A DNA stretch of 64,000 nucleotides from Centrapalus pauciflorus (taxonomy: Eukaryota; Streptophyta; Magnoliopsida; Asterales; Asteraceae), in NCBI GenBank assembly GCA_020465985.1, contig JAANYP010007179.1:99675-163674 (forward strand), given 5' to 3'. Positions 1 through 11,924 of this stretch are shown in pieces. Numbering within the stretch: the first letter of the stretch is position 1; each line of letters opens with the position of its first letter. The notes under the pieces were generated by a model that did not search any database, was not told the DNA's origin, and saw only the letters and a list, made by a program, of their open reading frames with translations. The translations under genes were made by a program, and so were the position numbers.

Positions 1-1053
1 AAAGATTTCTCTCTAATTTCTCCTAAATTCCTAACAATTTGACATTACTTCCAACTCATACATGATAACATGAATTAAATTCCAACATATACATGAATTA
101 GATTCCGACTTACATCTCTAACCAATACGAAAAATCATCTTCTACCTTCACCATCAACCATATTAATAACTAAAATTTAAATTTCAATTCCTTCGAACTC
201 CATTCCGTGAACCAAACGCCACATAAGTGATTTTGGCCAGTGATAAGGACAGGTATGATCTCATATTAGGATAGTTTTGATAAATATTGAAACTACTTGA
301 TATTCATATTCATTTTTCACTAACTGTGAACCATGAAGGTAATATTGTTATGACCTCCAAAGCTCTATGATTCATTATTAATTATTTTCTGAATCGTGAT
401 AAGATTTTCAATTTTAAATGAAGCCTTTATAATGCTCTGTTTGATGTTGTCTCCAGTTTTTTCTCTGTACATTGCTTCTTCCCAACTTCCTCATACTATT
501 TGTTTCCCCCTTTTCTAGTTGCTATAAGCTGGTTTGACTCCATGAAAGAACCTGACTCAATTTTTTATTGAAAATTAAAACAAATGATAATCACGACAAA
601 ACTCCACAGTTATCTCTGTTTTGCCACACAGTTGATACATCCGAATCAAATTACAAATCAAGCATAATTCCCATACAACTCCCCAACCCTATCTATATAG
701 ACTTTCCTAACAACAATTGCTTTCGCTACAAATCCTACTATACATCTAATAAACTAATAGATATCCATAAAAATATCAATATTAATATTCAATGTTAATA
801 TATATCCAATGCCTACCCCTTGAGCAGTATATATAATAAGGAGTACAATAATAATCATATTTTTGAGTAATCAACAATCAACAAAAAAACACAGGAGAGA
901 GGCCTTGAGATTTACAAACCTGAGAGAAATTCTTAGTCATGTGGCTAAACTGCAAAGATTTTGAAGAAGCTATGGTAGATCGATGTGAAAACTCGAATAT
1001 AGCAATACTTCCCTTGTAACTCTGACAATCACCACAACTAATCACATGATATC
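1..1053. other. Intergenic DNA downstream of the PPR gene
   Basis: AT-rich sequence with no convincing gene. Short open frames at 568-798 and 878-1066 have no recognisable domain; the second abuts the PPR stop codon on the same strand and probably lies in its 3' untranslated region. No RNA gene or transposon end was recognised here. Confidence 0.6.
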
Positions 1054-2715
1054 TCAAAAATGCCACCCTTTAGCTCTCCAGTATTTCCGTGCATTGTCAT
1101 AATGACGGCCTTTTTTGATCTTTAAAAATAGTTTATAAGCCATCTCAACTTTATTTAATGCCAGTAGCTTCTTGTTCAATTTAGCACTAATAAGCCTACA
1201 AGGGAAAAACCCTTTATTCAAACATTCCTCCATGACGACCACAGCATTTTCAAGTTGACCGTTGTTGCAAAGCCCATTGATTATGTACTCGTAAACTTCT
1301 ACATCAGAAAAGTAACCACTTTGTTCCATTTCATCCCATAAGTTCATAAGCATACCACATTTACCGAATTGTGAAAGTCTCATAAGCAATATCTTGTAAG
1401 CAGTTACTGATACCATACACCCTGCGTCTTTTGCTTTCTTGTAAATCATCATAGCAGCATGTGGAGGGCCATAACTACAGAGAGATCCTATAAATGAGGT
1501 TATTGTCCCTGTGGTGGGCATAATCCCTCTACCTATCATTCCATCAAACATTTCAATAGCTTCTGCTACTCTTCGAACTTTAAGAAAAGCATTGATTATC
1601 GACACATAAGTATCCATGTTTGGCTCACAGTTATTACTTAACATGGCATCATAGTATTTCAAACATTCATCAATATCTCCAATCGAGATGTAGTTGAAGA
1701 TCATCGCATTGAAAAGACCAGCATTCAGCACAAATCTTTTCTGCTCTTTTAAATTCTCAAACATCTCAACAGCCACATCGATTTGACGAGCTCTCCCCAA
1801 ACCCTCAAGTAGGTAACTAAAGGTTAAACTATCAGGATCAAATCCATCTTCCACCATTGCCTTTATAATCCTCTCGATTTCATCAACCCTACCAAATCTA
1901 GACCACCCACGTATGACTATAACATACACATCCTTATCAAACTGCACCTTCTTTTTCATTTTATGTAGCAACGAACTGGCAGAGGCTACATAAGAACGCC
2001 GACAGAGGCATCTCAGCATAACTTTCAACGACTCCAAATCATATTCCATCCCAAACTCATCCAACTTCCCAAACATATGCAAAGCTTTCGAAACACGCCT
2101 GGCCTTAACATAACTATCTATAAAAACAAACAAAGTTTCATAATCAGGGTTCAAACCTTTTGCCCTCATATCACTTACCACATTAATCATATAATCAAAG
2201 AATTTCCTTCTTCCTAACGCTCTAAGAACTACATTATAACTATCAGCATCCTGAACTACCTTCATATTCTCAATTGCCCACTCGAAAATCGTAACCATAG
2301 CTCCCCCATCTAAACTCCCTCTGTTCAATACTCTCGCAAATAAATCAGAACTCACCTCAAGATCAACAGCAGCATCTGTTAATGCACGTTTAATTGCACT
2401 TTTCCCGTTTAATTTCTGTAAGAAAATCCCTCGTAACTTATCTTCGGGCGACAATAACACCTGTTGATTTTGATTCAATTGAGTTATTTCTAAACTAGGT
2501 TTTCCAGTTGAAGGTGTGTGTTGATGGCGGATTGGTAACAGAACACACAATTGATCCAACACACGGCGTTCATTACTTTCTATATTGTTTTCAGTAGGTT
2601 TCTTATCATCTGAATTCAATAAATCAAACGCTTGTGTTGAAAACGGTAATAATGAAATTGAGGAATGAAGAATTCGAAACATTAACCTGATTTTATTGAA
2701 TCTAGCAAGGAACAT
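1054..2715 (-). CDS. P-class pentatricopeptide-repeat protein, probably mitochondrial
   Basis: This is an uninterrupted 553-residue, intronless frame, typical in length and structure for a plant P-class PPR protein. From about residue 156 to the C-terminus I read roughly eleven consecutive repeats of about 35 residues, for example those beginning DSYNVVLRAL, DKDVYVIVIRGW, NAGLFNAMIF and DVEVYEYIINGL, each ending in a gly/pro-containing turn. It stops with ARKYWRAKGWHF and has no E, DYW or SMR domain. The N-terminus is rich in Arg, Ser and Phe and poor in acidic residues, as in mitochondrial presequences; plastid targeting cannot be excluded. A second Met at residue 12 is an alternative start, but the first fits a TATA box about 70 bp upstream. 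PPR proteins of this class bind organellar RNA sequence-specifically; the target is unknown. It resembles the At5g43820-like group from memory only. It is the only intact host gene I see. Confidence 0.93.
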   Translation of the reverse strand: MFLARFNKIRLMFRILHSSISLLPFSTQAFDLLNSDDKKPTENNIESNERRVLDQLCVLLPIRHQHTPSTGKPSLEITQLNQNQQVLLSPEDKLRGIFLQKLNGKSAIKRALTDAAVDLEVSSDLFARVLNRGSLDGGAMVTIFEWAIENMKVVQDADSYNVVLRALGRRKFFDYMINVVSDMRAKGLNPDYETLFVFIDSYVKARRVSKALHMFGKLDEFGMEYDLESLKVMLRCLCRRSYVASASSLLHKMKKKVQFDKDVYVIVIRGWSRFGRVDEIERIIKAMVEDGFDPDSLTFSYLLEGLGRARQIDVAVEMFENLKEQKRFVLNAGLFNAMIFNYISIGDIDECLKYYDAMLSNNCEPNMDTYVSIINAFLKVRRVAEAIEMFDGMIGRGIMPTTGTITSFIGSLCSYGPPHAAMMIYKKAKDAGCMVSVTAYKILLMRLSQFGKCGMLMNLWDEMEQSGYFSDVEVYEYIINGLCNNGQLENAVVVMEECLNKGFFPCRLISAKLNKKLLALNKVEMAYKLFLKIKKGRHYDNARKYWRAKGWHF

Positions 2716-2783
2716 GATTGATTGTTATTCGTCTGAGATTTTTGACAGGCCCCCGGCACCGGTGGAGAAAACAGTTTCGCTCC

Positions 2784-2793
2784 TATTTATATA
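2784..2793 (-). promoter_or_regulatory. TATA box of the PPR gene
   Basis: Read on the minus strand this is TATATAAATA, a canonical plant TATA box. It lies 69 bp upstream of the PPR start codon, so transcription would begin around 2750-2760 and give a 5' leader of about 40 nt. Confidence 0.7.
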
Positions 2794-2887
2794 CTCCGCC
2801 GCTACGGCAGACGGTAGTCTAGTACAAAGTTACCGACTTACCTATGTACATTATTACCCTCTGCCCCTCATTGTAAATTCAAGGTAA

Positions 2888-3587
2888 CGTCCACGTGAAT
2901 CAGCTTTAATACATGCTAGTTTATTTGGAACCGTTTTTGGCAAAAACCAAATACCAAATCGAAACTTCGGTTTTTATATTTAAGAAATCTTTTGGTTTGG
3001 ATTTTAAACGGTTTGGTTTTTCGGTTTTGGTTTGGTTTGGTTTTTTATTTCGCTTTTTCTTTGTTCATGGTTTTCAAGTTCAAGTCTTTCTTTCAAAAAC
3101 CAAAAACTACGCAAGCACACACATACATAGGAATAAACATATATATGGATACATAAAATCAAATATATAATACTTTATGTATTATTTGACAAACAAGATT
3201 TAGACTTTAAACAATTTATTATTCAAAATCATGACAAACATACAAATTCAATAATAATAATAACAACAACAATCATTGTCGTTATAATATTCAAAGTGAG
3301 TTTTAGCCTCATATAAAAATTAGACATTGAAAAGTTAAAGCTTTAAATAAAAACTGAAATGAAGAATTGTAACGAAGGAAGTGTATTTACAAATTTTATA
3401 ATTATAAAACTTCGGTTCGGTTTGGTTTTTTTCGGTTTTTTTTTTTTACCTCCAAACCGAATTCAAACCGAAATTTCTGGTTTTTGAAAATTTAAAGTCC
3501 AAACGGTTTGGTTTTTTGGTTCCGGTTTTTTGGTTTTTTTCGGTTTCGGTTTGGTTTTTTGTTTTTTTGCACACACCTAGTGTACTG

Positions 3588-3590
<3 letters not shown>
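2888..3590. repeat. GGTTTGG/GGTTTTT-rich degenerate repeat
   Basis: Two blocks (about 2926-3110 and 3405-3570) are dominated by degenerate CGGTTTGGTTTTT runs and their complements, separated by about 300 bp of AT-rich DNA. The right block ends in a GCACACACCTAG stretch just before a (TA)n tract. It looks like a low-complexity repeat or worn transposon. Open frames through it are composition artefacts. Confidence 0.55.

Positions 3591-3660
<70 letters not shown>
3591..3660. repeat. (TA)n microsatellite, 70 bp
   Basis: A pure TA dinucleotide run lies directly left of a Micron-like element. Confidence 0.95.
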
Positions 3661-4150
<490 letters not shown>

Positions 4151-4153
4151 CAT

Positions 4154-4229
4154 GGTTCGAGAGAATATCGTTCCTTACGCAGCGCACCAGAAGGTACCAC
4201 TTTTAAAAAACTTTTTTAAAATTTTTTTT
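4154..4229. mobile_element. Truncated Micron-like element end
   Basis: It starts GGTTCGAGAG directly after a (TA)n tract, then has a GGTACC block and A/T homopolymers in the same order as the inverted right end of the element at 15678-16094. It stops abruptly at 4229, where a Gypsy LTR begins part-way through its own sequence. Confidence 0.5.
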
Positions 4230-5984
4230 CATAAGCTTAACGTTAACCCAACACTGAGCAATAGTGATGGTGTTAAGCTTAACAATCAAGTGACTCGTCA
4301 AAGAATCGAATCTAGAAGAAGAAATACTTAGCTCAACAAATCATAGTAAATATACTATGACAATATTTCAATAAGCTCAAGATCAGAATATCAATAAATC
4401 AGAATCATACAACAAAAGTCTCAATTCACATAATATGCAGTTAAAGTGAAATCTACAACTCACTGTTACTGGCTATTCGTGCTCTTTTACTTTCTGGCTC
4501 TGGCTCTGTTGCTCACATTCTGTAGTGGATAGAACCACTATCTGACTTATATCAGACTTTCAGATGCTCGCCATTTTGCTCGTTGCTCAATCTGTTATTA
4601 ATATCATTCCTGATATTTATTAGTTCTTATATCATCTGAATAATATATATTCAGTGTTCATCATTTATGCTCAAGATTCATTCGTTGGTCTTTGATTCCA
4701 CAATCTTATATTTTGATCATATTAGCATCAATCTCAAAGTCTTATAAAGTTACATTTCTGAAATCTGATCATTCATATTTATATAAGGAATTCTGTTGTT
4801 TATATTTTGAATCATAAAAACCACATCCGGATTAGGACCATCCGAATTCGGACCATCCGAATTCGGATCATCCGGATTCGGTTCTAGGTCATCCGAAATG
4901 GTACATCCGAAGTTGGTCCAAATGATTCATTCGAACTAGCATCATCCGAAATAGGCCATCCGAACTCGGGTCATCCGAGTTCGGACCACCTTCTGTCCGA
5001 AACGGTACTTTATCCGAAATTGATACTATCCGAACTCGGATCATCCGAGTTCGGACCAATACTTAACAAAATATTTATTTGTTATCCGAAGTATGGGACC
5101 GAAATGGATTTCATCCGAATTTCGTGGTCCGAAATGGGACATCATCCGAATTCGGGTCATCCGAATTCGGATCCCACACTTGTTATTTTTCCAGAAATTG
5201 TTCTTGGTGTTCTTGGTGTTCTTCATACGGATTTTTCATATTAATTCCCAAAAACACTTTTTAGTAACATGCAATGTTATATATTGATATAATAACATTA
5301 TTGGAGTGTTTTTATACATTTTTCCCTACCAATAACATCCTAATCGAAGTAAGATCATCCAAAAATATGATATTTTTGTCAAGAACTCTTCTTTTGTTAA
5401 AATTCCGATTTTCTTCAATATTTGAATAATCCAAGCATCAAATTTTGTTTCTGTTTCATTTATTTGTTTCAATTCATCATAATCTATCATAATTTTATAC
5501 ATTCAACCAATAATCTTCACATTTTAATCTTAGATTTCGGTTTCTAATAAAACCGAACCAAATTTCTTGAAATTATAGAGTTTAGTCAATAATTACCTCA
5601 AAAATCTTGTAGATTGTTGTTGATCTTTGATTCTTGTAACTCCTTTGTCTTGAATCTTCAATTGATTGTAGCAATTTATGGAATTTTGATGAATTTGTAA
5701 TGTTGGCCGTATGTGTAGAGAGAGAGAGGTTTGATGATTAATGATCTTAATTGATCATTAATTTTGCTTTTATATATAAATTTATTATTTTTGCTATTTA
5801 ACCCACTAAACTTTTGTATTTTACATATCTTTTAATTTAATCATCACTAATAATTTATAACAAAATATAATTCAATTAAATAATCTTTGAACTTAATTAA
5901 TTACATAACTAATAATGTAGTTAAATTTACATTATTTGGATCAAAAACTAAATAAAAGACTGAGATAAAAACTAGGTTGTTACA
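4230..5984 (-). repeat. E1 3' LTR, truncated
   Basis: It is nearly identical to 10144-11924 and ends on the right with the same GGTTGTTACA. The portion equivalent to 9424-10143 (the U5 end) is absent; a truncated Micron-like element abuts it at 4229. It includes the CCGAATTCGG/CCGAACTCGG palindrome cluster at about 4820-5175. Confidence 0.9.
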
Positions 5985-5999
5985 GAATGGGCTCCACCA

Positions 6000-6121
6000 C
6001 GCACCAACTTCGTCCCCGAAGTTAGATATGTTCGAACAGACCTGGGCAGATAGTTTTTATGATATCCTGATTCCCAAGACTGATACGAACCTTTGTGGTG
6101 TTTCCACTGAATGAGCACCAT
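6000..6121 (-). pseudogene. Chromodomain-like tail of lost E1 pol
   Basis: On the minus strand this reads VLIQWKHHKGSYQSWE, the C-terminal chromodomain-like signature of Gypsy chromovirus integrases. It is followed by the TTCGGGGACGAAG block that precedes the 3' LTR. The chromovirus at 37274 has the matching VLIRWKHHKGANHTWE. So pol was once present and has been deleted down to this remnant. Confidence 0.7.
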
Positions 6122-7983
6122 CTGTATTTCACATCTTATGTTTCTTTGAGATTCTCAAGTACAAAAACTTAAATTTCTCTTTTCAGAGTTCATATTTGAT
6201 TCCATGTTTCGCTGTTTGATCATTTTAGAAATTCTGACTTATCATTCATATCTTTAATATGTGAGCTTCTTGCTTTATGCCATAATCAATTCACATAATA
6301 ACTCAATACATGAGTTAGCTCATATATCTCTTTCTTTTGCTCTTGAGCCAATTATGGCTTTTTAAATCTTTCATCTGTATTATTGCAAAATTTTCATTTA
6401 TATATTCACTTTATGGATTTTTGAGATTAACTTTATATCTCATTCCATTCAGCTAATATCTCTATATATTAGTGGGTTCATATCTCTTTTTCATTTGCTC
6501 TTGAATTAATTATAGAGCTTTCCGGGAATCTGATATCTGTACTTTATGTTTCTTTTATTGATGATGTTACCATCATCAATCGCTTAGCCGATTTTCTGAC
6601 TTGTGTTGACTTGTTATGAATACTTATAACTTTCTTTGCTTTATCAAACAAATGGAATTAATCCTCCGGCGCAGCAATCGGAGTCAACTCTTTATGTAGC
6701 GACTTCACCTCCCCTACCTTGGTCTCAATTTGCGCTGCCATATCCGCCAAATCTTTTATGTATGCAGTCTCTCAGGAAGTCAAATCCTCCAAGAAGATCG
6801 AATGTTAGAAGCCGAGAATGAGATTGAGGCGCAATATTGAAATGCTGCATTTTAAAACTCGCTGAACCAAACAAGAGTTCGAACAGAGAATTCAAAGTTT
6901 GGAGTTACAATCGTTCATGTCTTCTTCGCAATGGTTTTAGCAGTTAAGAGATATTTCAGGCAATTCGAATATGATCAAGAACTTGAAGATATCATACGCT
7001 TCAAATCTTTCAGCAAATAAGAACATTTAACGACATGGTAAACAATTGCGATACAGAATCGAATTCCAAGGAACAAGTTGATAGAAATCAAAAATTTTCT
7101 TAGGTTTTCTCGGTGTGATTCGTTAAATATAACGGCATCATCTGTTATTGAAGTCAGATCTCGAGTTACCAGAGTTCCGAAACCGTCTCCACGACCATTT
7201 ACATCATCTTCTACTTTATTGCCATCGCCTTCCTCTATTAATTTACTGTGTAATTCGGTCAAGAGGCTTTGACAAAACAATAATCTTTAATTCTGTTTAA
7301 TTATAGGTATAGACTTAGGTTTGAATCTTCATTGGTGAATTTCTGATTTTGAATTACTTTACTATTTTGACGGAAGCTTTTCATTTTATTTGCATTTAGA
7401 TGGAATAAGAATTCCATTTTAGATATCTCACTAGTCTCGCGTCGACATAATGAGAATCCATCACTTCATTTATTTTGACATATATGAGCATTTCATTGGT
7501 CATTTATGACCAATCGCTTAATTTCACGAATATCTCAATCTATTTCTTTATCACTCTCGCTTTGTGCCTCTGACTTCTTTGATTCTCACTCAAGTTGTCC
7601 TCGGGCGTTTGTCAATTTGATTCAATTACTTTTCTCATTAATATTTATTGGATCAACTACTTCTACCTCTGTCTCATTATAAGACACGCTGTAATCTTTC
7701 AGATTACAAGGATTTACGAAGTAGCTTGTGTTTTGGATTATATTTCAATTTCTCTCGGTTTTGAATCATACACTATTCAGATTACAATACCTATATTGTC
7801 TATAGGTATTATTTCTTATTGGAAATGTATTTATATCGTAATTTCAACTGATACGACCCATATGTCATCCGCATTATTCACTATCGATGACAGGGTTGTA
7901 CAGTTAACTCACTAATTATGTTGGAATTGGAATTCATATGGTAACAGAATTAAATCATTTTAGCATATAAGAAAAACTTAGTA
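6122..7983. other. Non-pol filler inside E1
   Basis: About 1.9 kb occupies the place where pol should be. I find no retroviral motif on either strand. Most is AT-rich, but about 6640-7280 is less so and has open frames on both strands, including a minus-strand frame of 101 residues at 6975-7280 and a short minus stretch with coiled-coil-like composition near 6650-6760. It could be captured host DNA or decayed element sequence; I cannot name a source gene. Confidence 0.4.
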
Positions 7984-9221
7984 TTAGTTACCATTGTGAT
8001 CTTTTGGCGTCTCTGGTGTCTCCTCAGCATCCTTAGCAGTAATATGGAAAGCTCGCGCCTTTGCTGTAGGTATCACTGTAGTACTCTGTTGAATTGCTCT
8101 GCCATCGGGTTGTTCCTGATTAGTAAGCACGCGTGTATTTGGGCAATATTTGGCATAATGTCCACGCTCACCACAGTTGTAGCATACGTCGTTTCTTTCT
8201 GGGCACTCATCGCTTCCATGTCCAATCCGGTTACAAGTGTAACATGTCACATCTCTAGGGTTGCAGCGTCCGCTATGAAATTTGTTACAACGTTTACATG
8301 TTCGCGCTCCTGACTGTATGGAATAAACTCTAGTCTTCTGAGGTGTAGAAGATGCTTGCGACTGCTGCTGACTGGACTTTGATGAACCGAAGAATCTACT
8401 GGATTTCTGTTTCTTAGGTGGAGATGGACAAGTAGGATTTATAGCCATCATAACCGGTTCGAATCTGTGAATTCCCGCTCCACCATTCTTGCTGCTTCCA
8501 CTATACTGAGATACGTCGTAAACTTTATGCTGCTCATTTGTCTTCTATATATTGGATTCAAACCTAGTCTGAATCGGTTTATCTTACGCTCTTCTGTTGC
8601 TACTTGATATGACGAGTAGCCGCAAAGTCTCGAGAACTCATGCTCATATTCATCAACGGTCTTGGTTCCTTGATTCAATTGCATCAACTGCATCTCGAGT
8701 TCGTCTTGTTTGTCTGTTGGACAGTATTTGGCATTGAACATCTCCAAGAACTGCTCCCAATCCAATGTTGTAATTGTTTCCTCACCATAGATGCTCCTTT
8801 GTGTTTTCCACCAAGCTCTAGCAGCTCCAACGAACAGTGCTGTAGCAAACTTAACTCTATTGCTGTCCAGACATTCTGAGATACTGAAGATCTCTTCAGT
8901 ATGACTTACCCAATCTAACGCTTTTATTGGATCTACTGTGCCTTCAAACATCATAGCACCACTCGCTTTGAAGTCTTTAAATCTACAGCCTTTAGGCTGC
9001 ACAACTCGCTTATTGACATGCTCATTATCTGAATCTGATTCGCTTGACTGTTCAGTTTGTTTCTTTTTAAGTTTACTTCTCTTTTCAGTTTTCTTTATTG
9101 ATTCAATTTGCTCTAGCATAAACTTGTTTTGTTGCTCATTATTCTGGGTTATTAGTTGTTGCATCATTTCCAGGACTTGCTCTGGGGTCATGCCACCTGA
9201 TGGTCCACCTTCTCCTGACAT
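7984..9221 (-). pseudogene. gag: E1 gag polyprotein, one frameshift
   Basis: Two frames join by a 4-nt ATGA overlap at 8448-8451. The first part (9221 to 8448, 257 aa) begins MSGEGGPSGGMTPEQ and contains the Retrotrans_gag domain (GCRFKDF, then ARAWWKTQ, DWEQFLEMFNAKYCP). The second part (8451 to 7984, 155 aa) carries nucleocapsid zinc knuckles CYTCNRIGHGSDEC and CYNCGERGHYAKYC, then ARAFHITAKDAEE, which normally leads into protease. Here it stops, so protease is missing. The order and the AINPTCPSPPKK linker parallel the intact gag of the element at 39449-42862, so a one-nucleotide indel best explains the break. Gag would form the cytoplasmic virus-like particle and package element RNA. Confidence 0.85.
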
Positions 9222-9402
9222 AGCTCTGAAATTAAAATCACTAAGTATTTAGATCATTAGGCTAGTACATTGTACCCTTTCATGCCCCGTCCTACTAGTC
9301 TCTGAAACCTATCTTAGTTCAAGCCATCCTGTCATGATTGATACTATAGCATTGCACAAGTTTGAGATCATGTATTACACGTAATACAATGATTCCCTCA
9401 AA

Positions 9403-9419
9403 CTATTGCTCTGATACCA
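9403..9419 (-). other. E1 primer-binding site (tRNA-iMet)
   Basis: The minus strand reads TGGTATCAGAGCAATAG, matching the 3' end complement of plant initiator tRNA-Met over its first 12 bases. It lies 4 nt from the LTR edge at 9424 and fixes element polarity. Confidence 0.85.
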
Positions 9420-9423
9420 TTCC

Positions 9424-11924
9424 TGTAAGACCCTCTGATTTCTCAAAGGTCTCAAGTCAAGGCCCAGTAGCAACGCAATATCAATCATGAAACTAAGATA
9501 AAATTAACAATAGCGGAAATAAAGTTAATTACAAACAGAGACAGAATTTTAAGTAGCAAAGTACAAACATCTAGACTATTACATCAAAGCACAAATATAA
9601 ACTAAACCCGAACCCCAAAGCTAAATCATCATCCAAATACCAAGGTGTTGAAACAGGTTCTATTGCACTTCAAGCTCTTTCAAAGTCCTGACCTATGAAC
9701 TAGGTCCAGTCAATCCTTTGCCTTTACCTGAAAAATAATGCAACAACGGGTAAGCTTATTTGCTTAGTGAGAATGTAGAATTTCACATTTAACATGCAAT
9801 TATGAACGCGGAAGCACATGCACTGCACTCGGCTCATGCACGGCTCAGCTCTATATGCACTGCACTAGGCTCATGCACAGCTCAATCTCGAAGAGTCATT
9901 GGCCAATTAATGCTGTTTTGATGCGCGACTTTTGCTCAGCTCCCAGTTATAAAACTGTTGTTGCTCTTGAGACTTTTAGACAAATTCATAAGGAATGCTC
10001 GGATGATGATAATCCATACACACGCATCATTAGTGGGGATCAGCCACGTACTGGGCTAGCTACCAGTAAAAGCTCTATATGGATATCATCGGAATGCTCA
10101 GCTCTAGCTACCCTCTGTGCTTTCATCACGTAAATCAGCACATCATAAGCTTAACGTTAACCCAACACTGAGCAATAGTGATGGTGTTAAGCTTAACAAT
10201 CAAGTGACTCGTCAAAGAATCGAATCTAGAAGAAGAAATACTCAGCTCAACAAATCATAGTAAATATACTATGACAATATTTCAATAAGCTCAAGATCAG
10301 AATATCAATAAATCAGAATCATGCAACAAAAGTCTCAATTCACATAATATGCAGTTAAAGTGAAATCTACAACTCACTGTTACTGGCTATTCGTGCTCTT
10401 TTACTTTCTGGCTCTGGCTCTGTTGCTCACATTCTGTAGTGGATAGAACCACTATCTGACTTATATCAGACTTTCAGATGCTCGCCATTTTGCTCGTTGC
10501 TCAATTTGTTATTAATATCATTCCTGATATTTATTAGTTCTTATATCATCTGAATAATATATATTCAGTGTTCATCATTTATGCTCAAGATTCATTCGTT
10601 GGTCTTTGATTCCACAATCTTATATTTTGATCATATTAGCATCAATCTCAAAGTCTTATAAAGTTACATTTCTGAAATCTGATCATTCATATTTATATAA
10701 GGAATTCTGTTGTTTATATTTTGAATCATAAAAACCACATCCGGATTAGGACCATCCGAATTCGGACCATCCGAATTCGGATCATCCGAATTCGGATCAT
10801 TCGGATTCGGTTCTAGGTCATCCGAAATGGTACATCCGAAGTTGGTCCAAATGATTCATTCGAACTAGCATCATCCGAAATAGGCCATCCGAACTCGGGT
10901 CATCCGAGTTCGGACCACCTTCTGTCCGAAACGGTACTTTATCCGAAATTGATACTATCCGAACTCGGATCATCCGAGTTCGGACCAATACTTAACAAAA
11001 TATTTATTTGTTATCCGAAGTATGGGACCGAAATGGATTTCATCCGAATTTCGTGGTCCGAAATGGGACATCATCCGAATTTGGGTCATCCGAATTCGGA
11101 TCCCACACTTGTTATTTTTCCAGAAATTGTTCTTGGTGTTCTTGGTGTTCTTCATACGGATTTTTCATATTAATTCCCAAAAACACTTTTTAGTAACATG
11201 CAATGTTATATATTGATATAATAACATTATTGGAGTGTTTTTATACATTTTTCCCTACCAATAACATCCTAATCGAAGTAAGATCATCCAAAAATATGAT
11301 ATTTTTGTCAAGAACTCTTCTTTTGTTAAAATTCCGATTTTCTTCAATATTTGAATAATCCAAGCATCAAATTTTGTTTCTGTTTCATTTATTTGTTTCA
11401 ATTCATCATAATCTATCATAATTTTATACATGCAACCAATAATCTTCACATTTTAATCTTAGATTTCGGTTTCTAATAAAACCGAACCAAATTTCTTGAA
11501 ATTATAGAGTTTAGTCAATAATTACCTCAAAAATCTTGTAGATTGTTGTTGATCTTTGATTCTTGTAACTCCTTTGTCTTGAATCTTCAATTGATTGTAG
11601 CAATTTATGGAATTTTGATGAATTTGTAATGTTGGCCGTATGTGTAGAGAGAGAGTAGAGAGAGAGAGGTTTGATGATTAATTATCTTAATTGATCATTA
11701 ATTTTGCTTTTATATATAAATTTATTAATTTTGCTATTTAACCCACTAAACTTTTGTATTTTACATATCTTTTAATTTAATCATCACTAATAATTTATAA
11801 CAAAATATAATTCAATTAAATAATCTTTGAACTTAATTAATTACATAACTAATAATGTAGTTAAATTTACATTATTTGGATCAAAAACTAAATAAAAGAC
11901 TGAGATCAAAACTAGGTTGTTACA
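9424..11924 (-). repeat. E1 5' LTR, complete, 2501 bp
   Basis: In minus orientation it starts TGTAACAACC (from 11924) and ends GGGTCTTACA (at 9424). A TATA box (TATATATAAAAGC on the minus strand) is at about 11708-11720, so the palindrome cluster at 10735-11105 would lie in transcribed R/U5. A 92-aa open frame within it (9855-10133) recurs in the solo LTR at 32108-32386 and is part of the LTR, not a gene. Confidence 0.9.

Larger units (their letters stand above)
4230..11924 (-). mobile_element. Ty3/Gypsy retrotransposon E1, gag-only, pol missing
   Basis: An LTR element in minus orientation: complete 5' LTR at 9424-11924, tRNA-Met primer site at 9403-9419, frameshifted gag at 7984-9221, about 1.9 kb of non-pol sequence, a chromodomain-like tail at 6000-6121, and a 3' LTR (4230-5984) missing its last ~720 bp. 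No reverse transcriptase, RNase H or integrase is visible. The architecture matches gag-only terminal-repeat elements (TR-GAG type) derived from a chromovirus. It must rely on an autonomous relative for reverse transcription and integration. A target-site duplication cannot be tested because the left end is truncated. A solo LTR of the same family is at 30317-32745. Confidence 0.85.

Noticed and set aside
878..1066. 62-residue frame overlapping the PPR stop
   Set aside because: No domain, different frame, most likely 3' untranslated region.
9855..10133. 92-residue frame conserved at 32108-32386
   Set aside because: Both lie inside LTRs of the same family on the antisense strand; conservation follows from shared LTR sequence.
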